Of a DNA stretch of 64,000 nucleotides, positions 1 to 9,717 are shown one piece after another. The stretch's first letter is position 1. Each line of letters opens with the position of its first letter. Under the pieces are notes generated by a model. The model ran no database searches. It was given only the letters and a program-made list of their open reading frames with translations, and had not been told where the DNA came from. This stretch comes from Streptococcus oralis (lineage in GTDB: Bacteria; Bacillota; Bacilli; Lactobacillales; Streptococcaceae): assembly GCF_022749195.1 (NCBI RefSeq), contig NZ_CP094226.1, forward strand, positions 1,576,001-1,640,000, given 5' to 3'. A program made the translations under genes and the position numbers.

Positions 1-85
1 CCGATCCATCATAGCTTGATTTTTTTTCTTGCCACACAGGATCATTCCCATCAACCCAAGTAACAACAAAATCTATTTTATTCAT
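1..85 (-). CDS. Stealth-family sugar-phosphate transferase, N-terminal fragment (cut by window edge)
   Basis: Only the first 28 codons are present; the gene runs off the left end. It starts with ATG two bases after the stop of the upstream glycosyltransferase. The peptide opens [18 protein letters not shown], which is the conserved region 1 signature ([14 protein letters not shown]) of the Stealth family. Stealth proteins transfer hexose-1-phosphate or HexNAc-1-phosphate onto a glycan, making phosphodiester linkages in capsules. In RPS loci of oral streptococci such a gene (wefC) occurs downstream of wchF. The identity as a Stealth protein is quite safe from this motif; the sugar transferred cannot be told, so no symbol is given. 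Confidence 0.8.
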   Translation of the reverse strand, partial: MNKIDFVVTWVDGNDPVWQEKKSSYDGS

Positions 86-87
86 AA

Positions 88-1245
88 CTAATCTTTTCTA
101 TCTGTTTTATACAACTCCGAAAAGTTCTTGATGTAACTCTCCAAAGAAAACAGCTCTTTTTGTCTCTGATATCCTACTTGCCCAAATTTTTCTCTTTTTT
201 CAGAACTATCTAGTAAGAGAGAAATGGCATTAGAAAGTTCTTGAGGACGGTTTGGTTTGACTAAGCAACCACTTTTGTCATCTACTACCATTTCAGCTAT
301 TCCCCCATTGTTATAACCAACAACTGGTTTTGAACAAGCCATGGCTTCTAGGACTACTGTAGGTAGGGAATCAGGTTTTATACTTGGTAAGACAAAGATA
401 TCAAACATATTATAAAGTTCAGAAGTCTTATCGTAGTAATCAATACGATGAATTTGTGACACAACAGATGAAGAAGCTATTCTCTTATCTAGTTCTTCTA
501 AGCGCCATTCTTCACCAGGAAAAACACCTCCAGCTAGGAAAGCCACCGCTTGCTCATTCTTTTCCAAAAGTGGCTCGACTGCTTCTATGAAATCATTTTG
601 TCCTTTGATAGCATTGACCCGACCAATCATGCCAATCACAAGTGCATCTTGCGCAATGTCAAATTTTTCACGAATAGAAGACGCATCCATTGGATAATAG
701 ACAGTATTGTCGACACCGTTATAAATCACTTCCACTTGGCTATCTTTGATAAAAGGAGACTGCTTGATATGATTAGCGACCGCTTGGGACACCGTCACAA
801 TCTTGTCTGCATATCGTCCCATGAGCATATTGATAAAGTCAGAAATAGCTTTGGGTTTGACGATAATCTCATGAACATGCCAAATCAAAGGCAGCTTGAG
901 CTTGCGTTTCAAATAGATGCCCTCCAAAACAGCCGCTGTATTATTGTGAACCATATCTATATTGTGTTGTCGAGCATAGAGGGCGATTTGCTTAGCATAG
1001 AAATTATAAGAGCGAATATAGTCGGCAATGCCTTTAGGATTAAAGTATTTTCTACGTAAAATCGGATAATCCAACACACTGACCTGAGCCCCAACTTGAC
1101 GCAAGGCCTCGACTAAAACACCATCATTTGGCAGGATGACATGAGCTTCAAATTCTTTGGAATCCAATCCTTTGATCAATTCCAATAAGACCTTATCTGC
1201 TCCATACATTTCTGCACCAGCATGCAAGTATAAAATCCGTTTCAT
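88..1245 (-). CDS. Glycosyltransferase family 4 protein of the polysaccharide locus
   Basis: A 385-residue GT-B glycosyltransferase. The N-terminal domain carries the acceptor-side motif [16 protein letters not shown] (about residues 8-23), and the C-terminal domain has the GT4 pattern [16 protein letters not shown] (about 207-222), followed by the E-x7-E-type segment near [17 protein letters not shown] (about 293-309). No membrane span is evident, so it probably acts at the inner face of the membrane on undecaprenyl-linked intermediates. It lies 3 bp downstream of wchF and overlaps functionally with the Stealth gene that follows, so it most likely adds the third sugar of the repeat unit. Donor and linkage cannot be read from the sequence. 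Confidence 0.85.
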   Translation of the reverse strand: MKRILYLHAGAEMYGADKVLLELIKGLDSKEFEAHVILPNDGVLVEALRQVGAQVSVLDYPILRRKYFNPKGIADYIRSYNFYAKQIALYARQHNIDMVHNNTAAVLEGIYLKRKLKLPLIWHVHEIIVKPKAISDFINMLMGRYADKIVTVSQAVANHIKQSPFIKDSQVEVIYNGVDNTVYYPMDASSIREKFDIAQDALVIGMIGRVNAIKGQNDFIEAVEPLLEKNEQAVAFLAGGVFPGEEWRLEELDKRIASSSVVSQIHRIDYYDKTSELYNMFDIFVLPSIKPDSLPTVVLEAMACSKPVVGYNNGGIAEMVVDDKSGCLVKPNRPQELSNAISLLLDSSEKREKFGQVGYQRQKELFSLESYIKNFSELYKTDRKD

Positions 1246-1248
1246 TCC

Positions 1249-2421
1249 CTATCCTTTAAACACTTCTTCATAATCTGACACAATCTTTTCCCATGTGAAA
1301 GCTGAGAGGATTCTTTGACTTGACTTGAAATCCAAGTCAGTTATTGCTGCCTGATCAAATCCTTCTACTTCCTCAATGACACGAGTCAACTCATCTTTTT
1401 TCCAATAAATGGCCCCGTCTTCACCAACCTCACGGTTAAAGCCAACATCTAGCAACAAATTTAGTTTTGTGGATGCTAGGGCTTCCAGTAGAGAAGGGTT
1501 GGTCCCTCCAACCTCATGCCCATGGAAATAGGCAAAGGCATTTTCGCGAATGTACTTGAGCAACTCTTGGTCATAGACAGTCCCGACAAATTTGACCCTA
1601 GGATCTTTATCAAAACCAGTATCTTGTAACAACTGATCGTAAAATTTATTCTGCTCCACATTTGTGATGAGAACAAAGTCCTTTTTGGACTTGGACTTGA
1701 TAAATTCACGAATCATGGCTTCGTAGTTATTTTCAGGAACAAATCGTCCCACTACTAGATAATAGCCATTTTCGCTAACTCCTTTTTCCTGATACCAATT
1801 CCGAACTTTGGCATCTTCTGCTTTCAGGATTGAAGGAGCTGTATCTGTCCCATAGGCAATATAAGTGGTCTTTGGTTGGTACTGCTTATAATCCTCTTGG
1901 ATATATTGTTCGATATTTTTGCTGTCACAGACCAGTAAATCTGCATGTTTGACCATGAGCTGCTCTGAAAATTTCCAATACTTACGAACTGGCAGGCTCC
2001 ACTTTGCTCGCAGCCATTCATGGCCATCTGGATTTACTAGCAAAGAGCCACCAATGGCACGAATTTTTTTCTTAAGTCCAGAAATAAAAGGACCGATGCG
2101 ACAAGCTAGAATATAAAAAATGGGAGCCTCGTCCTTGTTTTTCTTAGCCAATTCAATAGCCTTGTTGATCGCTGCGATATCGTAAGCAATAGCACGAGCT
2201 GGTCCGATATTGGGTACATCGATGTTGAAGCAAATGGCTCCATTGTGCTCAAACTGATCTTCCGTAATACCAGACTTGGCTGAATTTTCACGCATACAAG
2301 CAACATAGTATTGTATGTTGCTGTCTTTTTGATATTCGGTTAATTTTTCAACAAAGGTTTCAAATCCTCCATACTTAGCAGGAATCCCCTTTGAACCAAT
2401 AATATAAACTGACTGTTTCAT
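1249..2421 (-). CDS. wchF: WchF-like rhamnosyltransferase (DUF1972 plus GT4 domains)
   Basis: A 390-residue protein beginning MKQSVYIIGSKGIPAKYGG, the typical start of the DUF1972 domain (residues 1 to about 185), followed by a GT-B C-terminal domain (VVGRFVPENNYEAMIREF, about 222-239; HEVGGTNPSLLEALAS near 300-316). From memory it resembles the streptococcal capsule protein WchF, which links L-rhamnose beta1-4 to the first glucose on undecaprenyl phosphate. Position directly after the WchA-type initiating transferase fits that second step. Its ATG is preceded by a GGAG ribosome-binding site, 30 bp after the previous stop. Rhamnose use is inferred from the family, not visible in the sequence. 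Confidence 0.82.
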   Translation of the reverse strand: MKQSVYIIGSKGIPAKYGGFETFVEKLTEYQKDSNIQYYVACMRENSAKSGITEDQFEHNGAICFNIDVPNIGPARAIAYDIAAINKAIELAKKNKDEAPIFYILACRIGPFISGLKKKIRAIGGSLLVNPDGHEWLRAKWSLPVRKYWKFSEQLMVKHADLLVCDSKNIEQYIQEDYKQYQPKTTYIAYGTDTAPSILKAEDAKVRNWYQEKGVSENGYYLVVGRFVPENNYEAMIREFIKSKSKKDFVLITNVEQNKFYDQLLQDTGFDKDPRVKFVGTVYDQELLKYIRENAFAYFHGHEVGGTNPSLLEALASTKLNLLLDVGFNREVGEDGAIYWKKDELTRVIEEVEGFDQAAITDLDFKSSQRILSAFTWEKIVSDYEEVFKG

Positions 2422-2451
2422 TTCTCTCCTAACAAGACTGAAGGGCAGAAA

Positions 2452-3819
2452 TTACTTCGCCCCTTCCCTCATAAAGACCACTTTAACGGTCTTTAACAAT
2501 ATTTCAATATCTTTCCAGATTGTCCAGTCATCAATGTAAGCTACATCTAATTTGACAACTTCATCGAAATTTTTGATTTCACTTCGTCCACTAACCTGCC
2601 ATAAACCTGTAATCCCAGGCTTAAAACTGAGACGACGTTTCTGTTCTGGCGTATACTTTTCATACTCATCAATAGTTGGAGGACGAGTCCCTACTAAACT
2701 CATATCCCCAATTAGTACATTCCAAAACTGTGGCAACTCATCCAAACTTGTCTTACGAATGAACCGTCCAATTGGTGTAACACGTGGGTCATTATCCATT
2801 TTGAACATCCCGCCCTGCATCGTATTCTGATTCATCAGCTGTTGTTTAATCTCTTCCGCATCTACACGCATAGAACGAAACTTATAAAAAGTAAAGCGAC
2901 GACCATTTTTTCCAATACGCGTTTGAGAAAAAATGGCCGACCCACCATCTCTTCGAATCAGTGGTACCAATACTAAACCAACTACAGCAAACAGAATAAG
3001 TCCAACAATAGCTCCGCAAATATCTACAATTCGTTTGGCAACTACATGACTAGGCTTGTAAAATTTTGTTGAAAAGGTTACAACATTCAAACCTGCCATT
3101 TCACGAATTTTTTTATCACTACCCAAATAGTCGTTAAAAGCATTTAGGTTAACTGTCACATCTATTCCCATTGTTTCAAAAAGAGAGATATAATCTTCAA
3201 TATTATACTCCTCACTAGGCAGATTGATAAAAACCTCATCAACAACTTCATGAGTTGCAAAATTTAAAACATCTTCAACTGGTACTACTTTTAAGTGCTC
3301 ATGTTGAAAATTAGGCTGATCTAGAACACTAACAGCTTCTAATTCCCATAAAAAATCACTTGATTCTAACAGTTTGTCTATTACCCTCTCTACTCTAGAC
3401 GTAGCCGTAATCAAGAAAACTTTTTTTCTCCCTTTAAAATTTGGTAATAGAAGTTTCCAATAGCGTTTAATACATAGATTCAATAGATATAGTAACACGG
3501 AATGCATTGTTAAAAAGTAGATCATTCCTCGTCTTGAAATACTAAAGCGTTCCTTCAAGAAAAAATTAGAAATACTTATTGCCAATGCAAAGAAAATAAT
3601 ATACTTCGCTATTTTGATAAACTCAGCCAAGTACCCTCTTTTGAAAAAATCTTGTCCATAATCACTAATATAAAAGACAAGATAATGGAGAATGTATAGG
3701 ATAACCATTGAAGTGTATACAATCTCTGTTTCTTTAACAAAACTGAGTAAATAAGCTAAAATAATGACAAGAAAACTCTGGAATACTGCCAAAGAAATCT
3801 TCAATCCCTTTTCTTCCAT
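2452..3819 (-). CDS. wchA: Initiating undecaprenyl-phosphate glucose-1-phosphate transferase (CpsE/WchA type)
   Basis: A 455-residue polyprenyl glycosylphosphotransferase. It has four predicted N-terminal membrane spans (within residues 7-120), a CoA-binding-like middle region, a fifth span near 268-290, and the catalytic bacterial sugar transferase domain with KFRSMRVDAEE (about 318-328), the conserved SLDELPQFWNVLIGDMSLVG block and TRPP. Such proteins start each polysaccharide repeat unit by placing glucose-1-phosphate on undecaprenyl phosphate at the membrane. It follows the phosphoregulatory genes wzd-wze with a 22-bp gap, as in pneumococcal capsule operons. Glucose is inferred from the WchA resemblance and the presence of WchF next door. 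Confidence 0.9.
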   Translation of the reverse strand: MEEKGLKISLAVFQSFLVIILAYLLSFVKETEIVYTSMVILYILHYLVFYISDYGQDFFKRGYLAEFIKIAKYIIFFALAISISNFFLKERFSISRRGMIYFLTMHSVLLYLLNLCIKRYWKLLLPNFKGRKKVFLITATSRVERVIDKLLESSDFLWELEAVSVLDQPNFQHEHLKVVPVEDVLNFATHEVVDEVFINLPSEEYNIEDYISLFETMGIDVTVNLNAFNDYLGSDKKIREMAGLNVVTFSTKFYKPSHVVAKRIVDICGAIVGLILFAVVGLVLVPLIRRDGGSAIFSQTRIGKNGRRFTFYKFRSMRVDAEEIKQQLMNQNTMQGGMFKMDNDPRVTPIGRFIRKTSLDELPQFWNVLIGDMSLVGTRPPTIDEYEKYTPEQKRRLSFKPGITGLWQVSGRSEIKNFDEVVKLDVAYIDDWTIWKDIEILLKTVKVVFMREGAK

Positions 3820-3841
3820 AATATCTTCCCTAGGCTATTTA

Positions 3842-4534
3842 TTATTTTTTGCCATAATTCCCATAGTTTCCATATGCTCCATAGGAGCCATATTTCTCGA
3901 CTGAAGTATTAAATTTATTTAGAACTACTCCTAGAAATGGTTTGCTTGTTTGTTCGAGTTGTTCTTTAGCTTTTTGGACATCGCGACGATTTGTTTCACC
4001 AGCCGCAGTCACCAAAACAGAAGCATCACATTTCTGAGTGATGATTGCAGCATCAATAACAACTCCTATTGGTGCGGTATCAACAATGATATAATCAAAA
4101 TATTTATGCAGAGTATCAATCATAGTTGCAAAATTTTCACTTTGTAGCAGAGCTGTAGGGTTTGGGGATACAGAACCTGCCTGGATAACAAATAAATTTT
4201 CAACATTTGTTTCGCATAAACCTTGCGATAAGTCTGTTGTCCCTGATAAATATTCTGTTAACCCTGTAATCTTTTCACGTGATTTAAAAACACCCGACAT
4301 GACAGAATTACGAATATCCGCATCGATTAACAGTGTCTTATATCCCGCACGCGCGAAAGCCCAAGCAATATTGGTAGAAGTTGTTGATTTTCCTTCTCCT
4401 GGTTTGACAGAGGTAATGGAAATCACTTTCAAGTTATTCCCACTCAATTGAATATTGGTGCGAAGGGCATTGTAGTACTCTTCTGCTTTTCTTGCCTGAT
4501 CCAGTTTTTTATGTGCAATCTCTAACGTTGGCAT
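3842..4534 (-). CDS. wze: Capsular polysaccharide autophosphorylating tyrosine kinase CpsD/Wze
   Basis: A 230-residue BY-kinase catalytic subunit. Walker A is SVKPGEGKSTTSTNIA (about 42-57), Walker A' is LLIDADIR (about 70-77), and Walker B is IIVDTAPIG (about 149-157). The C-terminal tail is a tyrosine-glycine cluster (YGSYGAYGNYGNYG), the autophosphorylation site of this family. It needs the adjacent membrane protein CpsC as activator; the kinase pair controls chain length and wall attachment of the polysaccharide, and is reversed by CpsB. It lies 9 bp after cpsC. Length and tail match the pneumococcal homologue closely. Confidence 0.96.
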   Translation of the reverse strand: MPTLEIAHKKLDQARKAEEYYNALRTNIQLSGNNLKVISITSVKPGEGKSTTSTNIAWAFARAGYKTLLIDADIRNSVMSGVFKSREKITGLTEYLSGTTDLSQGLCETNVENLFVIQAGSVSPNPTALLQSENFATMIDTLHKYFDYIIVDTAPIGVVIDAAIITQKCDASVLVTAAGETNRRDVQKAKEQLEQTSKPFLGVVLNKFNTSVEKYGSYGAYGNYGNYGKK

Positions 4535-4543
4535 GTTTCTCTC

Positions 4544-5236
4544 CTATTTCAATTTATCCAAGTTTGGAACTACTCCCAATAGTGCAATTTGCATCACGTC
4601 CTCAATATCTTCTGGGCGTTTAACTCGTGTATCCAAGAGCTCAACTAGGAGAACTGTGACAACCATTACAACCGCTCCCGCAAGGAATCCAACCAGGGTA
4701 TTGCGACGAATATTTGGTGAAGATGGCGATGTTGCAGGGCGTGCTTCTTCCAGCGTTGTCACATCCGAAACGCGAGTGACGCTGATAATCTTTTGAGCAG
4801 CAACCTCTCTCAAAGAGTTGGCAATCCGACTTGCTTCTTCCGGTACGCGATCAGTAACAGAGATAGAGACAATACGTGTATCAATAGGAACTGTCACTTT
4901 AATTTTACTAGCAAGACCTTTTGGAGGGAGTTCTAGTTTCAAATCAGTCGCAACCTTCTCTAAAACGTCTTGCGAGAGAATGATTTCACGATAGTCTTTT
5001 ACCAAGTAAGATCCTGCTTGCAAGTCTTGGTTAGTCAAGCCAGGCTTATCTCCCTGATTACGATTGACCACATAAATTCGGGTCGTACTCGTAAACTCCG
5101 GCTTCACAATAAAACTACTGTAGGCAAATGCTACTGTCCCTGTCACGAATGCCACCAAAGCAATTAAAAATTTTCGTTTCCAAAGGATTTTAAGCAAGTG
5201 AAATACGTCGATTTCCATCATATTTTGTTCTTTCAT
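4544..5236 (-). CDS. wzd: Capsule chain-length regulator and kinase activator CpsC/Wzd
   Basis: A 230-residue Wzz-domain membrane protein with two transmembrane helices (about residues 20-42 and 178-200) and an extracellular loop between them. The short cytoplasmic tail ends [11 protein letters not shown], which in this family activates the BY-kinase CpsD. The start is ATG with GGAG eight bases upstream. It sits between cpsB and cpsD in the usual wzg-wzh-wzd-wze order with gaps below 10 bp, so the four are co-transcribed. The split of activator and kinase into two proteins is typical of Gram-positive cocci. Confidence 0.95.
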   Translation of the reverse strand: MKEQNMMEIDVFHLLKILWKRKFLIALVAFVTGTVAFAYSSFIVKPEFTSTTRIYVVNRNQGDKPGLTNQDLQAGSYLVKDYREIILSQDVLEKVATDLKLELPPKGLASKIKVTVPIDTRIVSISVTDRVPEEASRIANSLREVAAQKIISVTRVSDVTTLEEARPATSPSSPNIRRNTLVGFLAGAVVMVVTVLLVELLDTRVKRPEDIEDVMQIALLGVVPNLDKLK

Positions 5237-5244
5237 TTTTTCTC

Positions 5245-5976
5245 CTAAATCAATTGATCCATTATTATTTTTCGGGGATTATCCTTAAAAAGTTCCTTAG
5301 CCTTATCTTCACTGTATTTTTTGGCAATGATATCATAGGCTTCCTCCATATGAGGAGGTCTGTGATCCAAGTTGTGCATATCACTTGCTATCACGTGAAC
5401 CAGATCTCGTTCCAAGAAATACTGGGCTCTCTTTTTCATGAATTTATAGGTTTCTCCGAAGAGTTTAGGCTTCAAAACATGAGAACTATTAACCTGAGTA
5501 TAACATCCCATATCAATCAGTTCTCGCACGCGCTTTTCATTGTTTTCTAAAGCATCGTAACGTTCAATGTGGGCAATGACGGGTGTAATGCCTAACATTA
5601 GAATATCACTCAATCCCTTATGCATATCTCGATAGGCTGTATTCATACTAAATTCAATTAAAGCATAGCGACTATCGTTAAGGGTTGGGATTAATTTCTT
5701 TTCTAACTTCTCAACAACATCCGGCGTATAGTAAATTTCTGCCCCATAGGCAATGATTAAGTCATCCGCAACTTCCTTAGCCATTTCTCGCACCTTCAGA
5801 AAGTTGGTTGCGATTTTTTCTTCAGGAGTTTCGAACATCCCTTTTCGTCTATGCGAAGTGGAAACAATTGTTCTCACTCCTTGACTATACGCCTCTCTAA
5901 GTAGTTTTTTACTCTCCTCTATTGACTTTGGACCATCATCCACATCAAAAACGATGTGCGAATGGATATCTATCAT
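5245..5976 (-). CDS. wzh: Manganese-dependent protein tyrosine phosphatase CpsB/Wzh
   Basis: A 243-residue PHP-family phosphatase. The N-terminal metal motif is [15 protein letters not shown] (residues 2-16), further metal ligands lie in TSHRRKG (about 41-47), E-x-Y near [12 protein letters not shown] (about 136-139) and SDMHN (about 198-202). It dephosphorylates CpsD and so tunes polysaccharide production. Only one base separates its ATG from the cpsA stop, which implies translational coupling. Length and motif order match the pneumococcal enzyme. Confidence 0.95.
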   Translation of the reverse strand: MIDIHSHIVFDVDDGPKSIEESKKLLREAYSQGVRTIVSTSHRRKGMFETPEEKIATNFLKVREMAKEVADDLIIAYGAEIYYTPDVVEKLEKKLIPTLNDSRYALIEFSMNTAYRDMHKGLSDILMLGITPVIAHIERYDALENNEKRVRELIDMGCYTQVNSSHVLKPKLFGETYKFMKKRAQYFLERDLVHVIASDMHNLDHRPPHMEEAYDIIAKKYSEDKAKELFKDNPRKIIMDQLI

Positions 5977-5977
5977 G

Positions 5978-7423
5978 CTACTTGCCCTCCATCACATCAT
6001 TGATAGCAGCTTTAGCAGCAGCTAAACTGCTATCGTCAATTTCCATCATGTAGAGGTTACTATCTGGCATAGCATAGGATGGAAGATCTGTTCTACCAGT
6101 TCCTTTCAAGTCTTGAGAATTAACCTTATACTTACCACCACTATCCAGCTGGGTATTGACCAAATCCATCATGGTTTCTAGTGGCATATTGGTTTGCAAA
6201 GAGTCTTGTAATCCTTTGATGATGTTATCGTAGTTTTTTAAAGCCTCAGTTGACGTCAACTTCTGAATAATAGCAACAATGACCTTTTGCTGGTTCCGAC
6301 CACGGTCACGGTCTCCATCTGCTAAAGAGTAGCGTTCGCGGACAAAGCCAAGGGCTTGTTCCGAATCTAGATGAACATTTCCTACAGGAAAATGGTACTT
6401 ACCATGCAAAGAAGTGAAATCCTGATCATTATAGACATCAACGCCACCTAAAAGGTCAATCAATTTCAAGAAAGAAGTGAAGTTCAAACGAACATAGTAA
6501 TTGATATCAACCCCGTATAGGTTTTCCAAAGTATGAATTGACGAGTCCACTCCATAGATTCCAGCGTGGGTCAATTTATCCTTTTGATTGTTTCCTCCAT
6601 CCGCAATCGGAACATAGGAATCTCGAGGCGTTGTAGTCAGAAGAATTTTCTTGGTATCTCGATTCACAGTCATTAGAATATTCACATCAGAACGAGATAC
6701 TGAACTAATCGGTCCGTAGGTATCAATTCCACTGACATAAATATTAAACGTCTGATTTTTAGATACCTTTGGTGCCGCAACATCCTTGGTTAGTTTTTTT
6801 GTATAGATTTTCTTAATTTTCGAAGCATAATCTGGATACTCTGCTTCGATGATGTTTTCAAAAACACTATTTAAGACAATTGCTTTCGTTTCGCCAGAAA
6901 GCAGACTCTTATAAGCTGCTAGATAAGAAGTACTCTGTTCAACTGTCAAGTCTTTACTCTGTGTCGTCTTAATATCCGCCACCAACTTTTGGATATTATC
7001 ATTATCTGTTTCAGTCGGACCTGTTACACTATCCAACTGGGTCACATTATTGATTTCACTATCTTTTAAAACGACCACACTCATCGAATACTCTGAATAG
7101 TTTGATGTCGCATTGATGTGATTGGTCAACCCTACAAACTGATGAAGTGCAAATAGTGAGACAGAACTGACTAGTACAGCAAGCGTCAAAAAGAAAACCG
7201 TGAATTTCTCGGCTTTTTTATAAACTATCAGTAGGGTTGCAATTACAATAGAAATTAGAATTAAAATCGTAGCCAGAATATTGAGATATCTAAAGGCCAG
7301 GATATTATGTTTAAAAATCAAGAACAACAAAAAACCACTCAATAAAAAATAAATGGCTAATAAGAATATATTAATATTTCGCTTCGCATTCCCTAAACGA
7401 GCTCTCTTTGAGCGTCTACTCAT
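5978..7423 (-). CDS. wzg: LytR-CpsA-Psr ligase of the polysaccharide locus (CpsA/Wzg)
   Basis: A 481-residue membrane protein with three N-terminal hydrophobic helices (about residues 18-36, 45-67 and 74-95), then a DNA-PPF accessory region and the LCP domain (about 225-450). LCP landmarks seen are [27 protein letters not shown] and the arginine-rich [23 protein letters not shown] enzymes move undecaprenyl-linked glycopolymer onto peptidoglycan outside the membrane. It is the first gene of the polysaccharide operon, with a promoter about 35 bp upstream and a terminator separating it from the preceding lipoprotein gene. Confidence 0.95.
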   Translation of the reverse strand: MSRRSKRARLGNAKRNINIFLLAIYFLLSGFLLFLIFKHNILAFRYLNILATILILISIVIATLLIVYKKAEKFTVFFLTLAVLVSSVSLFALHQFVGLTNHINATSNYSEYSMSVVVLKDSEINNVTQLDSVTGPTETDNDNIQKLVADIKTTQSKDLTVEQSTSYLAAYKSLLSGETKAIVLNSVFENIIEAEYPDYASKIKKIYTKKLTKDVAAPKVSKNQTFNIYVSGIDTYGPISSVSRSDVNILMTVNRDTKKILLTTTPRDSYVPIADGGNNQKDKLTHAGIYGVDSSIHTLENLYGVDINYYVRLNFTSFLKLIDLLGGVDVYNDQDFTSLHGKYHFPVGNVHLDSEQALGFVRERYSLADGDRDRGRNQQKVIVAIIQKLTSTEALKNYDNIIKGLQDSLQTNMPLETMMDLVNTQLDSGGKYKVNSQDLKGTGRTDLPSYAMPDSNLYMMEIDDSSLAAAKAAINDVMEGK

Positions 7424-7454
7424 AATAATCTCCTAAACCTTCATAATTAAAACC

Positions 7455-7496
7455 ATTATATCATAAACCAACAATAAATGCCATTCATTCATTATA
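7455..7496 (-). promoter_or_regulatory. Promoter region of the polysaccharide operon
   Basis: Reading the minus strand, an extended -10 (TGATATAAT) lies at 7455-7463, 32 bp before the wzg ATG. A second TATAAT lies at 7491-7496. No good -35 is visible for either, so which one is used is uncertain. Both are downstream of the terminator that follows the aliD-like gene. Confidence 0.6.
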
Positions 7497-7571
7497 GTTA
7501 AGCGTTTTTATTTATACCTTTTTTCCAAAAAAATTTAGGTCTTTTACTCGTTTTTAGTTTAACGGATACAA

Positions 7572-7602
7572 AAACAAGGCTCCTGAATAGGAAACCTTGT
7601 TC
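7572..7602 (-). terminator. Rho-independent terminator after the aliD-like gene
   Basis: Minus-strand stem AACAAGG...CCTTGTT (arms 7595-7601 and 7573-7579) followed by TTTTTG, starting 6 bp after the lipoprotein stop codon. Confidence 0.75.
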
Positions 7603-7607
7603 TCATC

Positions 7608-9572
7608 TTATTTTACGTGGTTTTCAAACTCTTTTTGGCTCTTTTCGATAGCTTTTTTACTTTCTGCTTCCCACTTAGCCTTGGCTTCGTCAAATTGTTT
7701 CTTGGTAACAGGGTCTTTTTGTAATTTCATGTACTTATAATTATTTCCGTCACCCTTGATACCTACTAGGGAGTAGGCACGTGTAAACGGAGTTACTTTG
7801 GTTACAGAGGCTGTACCACCATTTGACATAGCAGACATGACTAGAGAATTGTCAATCATCCAAGCTTGAGCTTCAGCGTATTTTTCATAACGCTTAGCAA
7901 CATCTTTGTTCTCAGCATCTGCTTCTTTCAGGAGTTGTGTATAGGTATCGAGCCCCAAACTCTTAATGAGCTCTTGGTCTTCCTTGGCATCAAGACCAAA
8001 AATCTTGAGATAGAAGCCAGTTTCAGCATTGAAGGGATCTAGGTAAGTTGATGGATCCTGGTAATCACCAACCCAACCATCAAAGTTTAGGTCGTAGTCA
8101 CGAGCTGCTGGATTTGGTGCTAGGAAGGCAACATTTCCAAAGTCATCTGTAGAAAGCTGTTGAACATCAATGACGATATTGTCAGAACCTAGTACTGTTT
8201 CAAGGGTTTGTTTAACCGAATTCATACCAGAGACCGCATTTTTATTTGTCTGATCAACAGGGACATCCAAATGGATTGGGAAAGTCACGCCTTGGGCTTC
8301 CAATTCCTTTTTAGCTTCCGCAAATTTTGCTTGGGCCTTTTCCCTGTTGAAGTATGCATCTTGAGCGTCTGCCAAATTGATACCTGACCACTCAGTTCCG
8401 TAGTTCACAAGCTTAGAAGCTGTTACTTCTCCAAAGGTCTTATCTCCCACCTGGACAAATGTTGGGGGAACCAGAGTATTACGAAGGGTTTTGCTAGCTG
8501 CTTCTTCACCGTTAGATTGAGCAGAGTAGGCTGTTCGATCAATTCCAAAGTTGATAGCCTGACGGAAATTTTTATTTAAGATAGCTGTTTGAGCTGATTT
8601 CTTTTGTTCGTCCGTTGTTTTAGCGGTATGATTATAGGTTTTGCGGTTGACGTTAAAGTTAAAGTACCAAGATGTCTTGTCTTGTAAGCTATAGACGATA
8701 TTGTCTTGGTATTTTTCTTTTGTCTTAGCATAATTCGAACTATTTGGATAGACTCCTGCAATCGAGTAAGCACCACTTTCAAAGTTTCGAATGGTCATCT
8801 CCTGATCTGACCCATCAAAGTAGGCTAACTTAACTTTTTCAATGGTTACTTTATCATGGTCATAATAGTGTGGATTCTTCACATATTCGATCGAAGATTT
8901 TGATGTGAAATCTTTTAACAGATATGGACCGTTATAAAGGATGCTGTCTGGTGTCAAGGTACCAAAGTCTTTATCTTTTGATTTCAAAAACTCTTCGTTG
9001 ACTGGGAAAAGAATACTATTGGTTGTCTTAGAGTTCCAATAAGGTTCTGGTCGTGTCAAAGTGTACTCAACCGTATAGTCATCCAAGGCTTTGACACCAA
9101 CAGTTGAAAAGTCATTGGTCACACCCGTCACATAGTCATTCAATCCCTTGATTGAATTTTGAATCAGATCCATGGCTTGCCCCTTGTTGTCCGCAGCATA
9201 TTTGATCCCAGTGACAAAATCCTGAGCTTTGACTGAAGCATATTCCTCACCATCAGCTGTATACCACTTGGCATCTTTTCTAAGCTTGTAGGTATAGGTC
9301 AAACCATCTGCTGAAACTGACCAATCCTCTGCAAGAGCAGGCACGAGGTTCCCGTAGCTGTCATTTTCTAGCAAACCATCTACAAGATTGGTAATAACGG
9401 CAGTGTTATCTGCATAATAATCTAGGAGATAGTTAAAAGTTGTTGGATTCGCACTAAATGTTGATGAATAAGTGCTAGTATCTGTATTGGACTGTCCACA
9501 TGCAGAGAGCAAAATCCCTGTCGCTAAGACAAGACCTGTCCCAATCAGTCTTTTTTTCATTTTGATCATCAT
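7608..9572 (-). CDS. aliD: AliB-like oligopeptide-binding lipoprotein, second copy (AliD-like)
   Basis: A 654-residue SBP family 5 lipoprotein. The signal peptide ends in lipobox LLSAC (Cys at about residue 25) followed by GQ. Body motifs include YADNTAVITNLVDGLLEND, LAEDWSVSADGLTYTYKLR and the C-terminal KKAIEKSQKEFENHVK. Three in-frame start codons occur close together (MMIKM); the second, 6 bases after AAGGAG, is the likeliest. In this family the protein binds short peptides and delivers them to the Ami permease, which is not in this window. It is a paralogue of the next gene upstream. Position between dexB and cpsA matches aliC/aliD (aliB-like ORF1/ORF2) of non-encapsulated pneumococci and S. 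mitis; the symbol rests on that. Confidence 0.8.
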   Translation of the reverse strand: MMIKMKKRLIGTGLVLATGILLSACGQSNTDTSTYSSTFSANPTTFNYLLDYYADNTAVITNLVDGLLENDSYGNLVPALAEDWSVSADGLTYTYKLRKDAKWYTADGEEYASVKAQDFVTGIKYAADNKGQAMDLIQNSIKGLNDYVTGVTNDFSTVGVKALDDYTVEYTLTRPEPYWNSKTTNSILFPVNEEFLKSKDKDFGTLTPDSILYNGPYLLKDFTSKSSIEYVKNPHYYDHDKVTIEKVKLAYFDGSDQEMTIRNFESGAYSIAGVYPNSSNYAKTKEKYQDNIVYSLQDKTSWYFNFNVNRKTYNHTAKTTDEQKKSAQTAILNKNFRQAINFGIDRTAYSAQSNGEEAASKTLRNTLVPPTFVQVGDKTFGEVTASKLVNYGTEWSGINLADAQDAYFNREKAQAKFAEAKKELEAQGVTFPIHLDVPVDQTNKNAVSGMNSVKQTLETVLGSDNIVIDVQQLSTDDFGNVAFLAPNPAARDYDLNFDGWVGDYQDPSTYLDPFNAETGFYLKIFGLDAKEDQELIKSLGLDTYTQLLKEADAENKDVAKRYEKYAEAQAWMIDNSLVMSAMSNGGTASVTKVTPFTRAYSLVGIKGDGNNYKYMKLQKDPVTKKQFDEAKAKWEAESKKAIEKSQKEFENHVK

Positions 9573-9673
9573 TCACTCCTTTATGTCACTTTTTATAACA
9601 TAACCATATTTTATCAAATTTATTCAAAAATGTAAAGTTACTACTTTTATGACAACTGGTGTCTCAAAACAAA

Positions 9674-9716
9674 AAAAGGAAGCACAGTTTCCTGCAACTT
9701 CCTTTTCTATTTATAG
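9674..9716 (-). terminator. Terminator after the aliC-like gene
   Basis: Minus-strand arms AAAAGGAAG (9708-9716) and CTTCCTTTT (9674-9682) followed by a T run, 1 bp after the aliC-like stop. The two lipoprotein genes are therefore probably separate transcription units. Confidence 0.8.
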
Positions 9717-9717
9717 A

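Noticed and set aside
550..1059. 169-codon open frame opposite the GT4 gene
   Set aside because: Shadow of the glycosyltransferase gene; no domain or start site.
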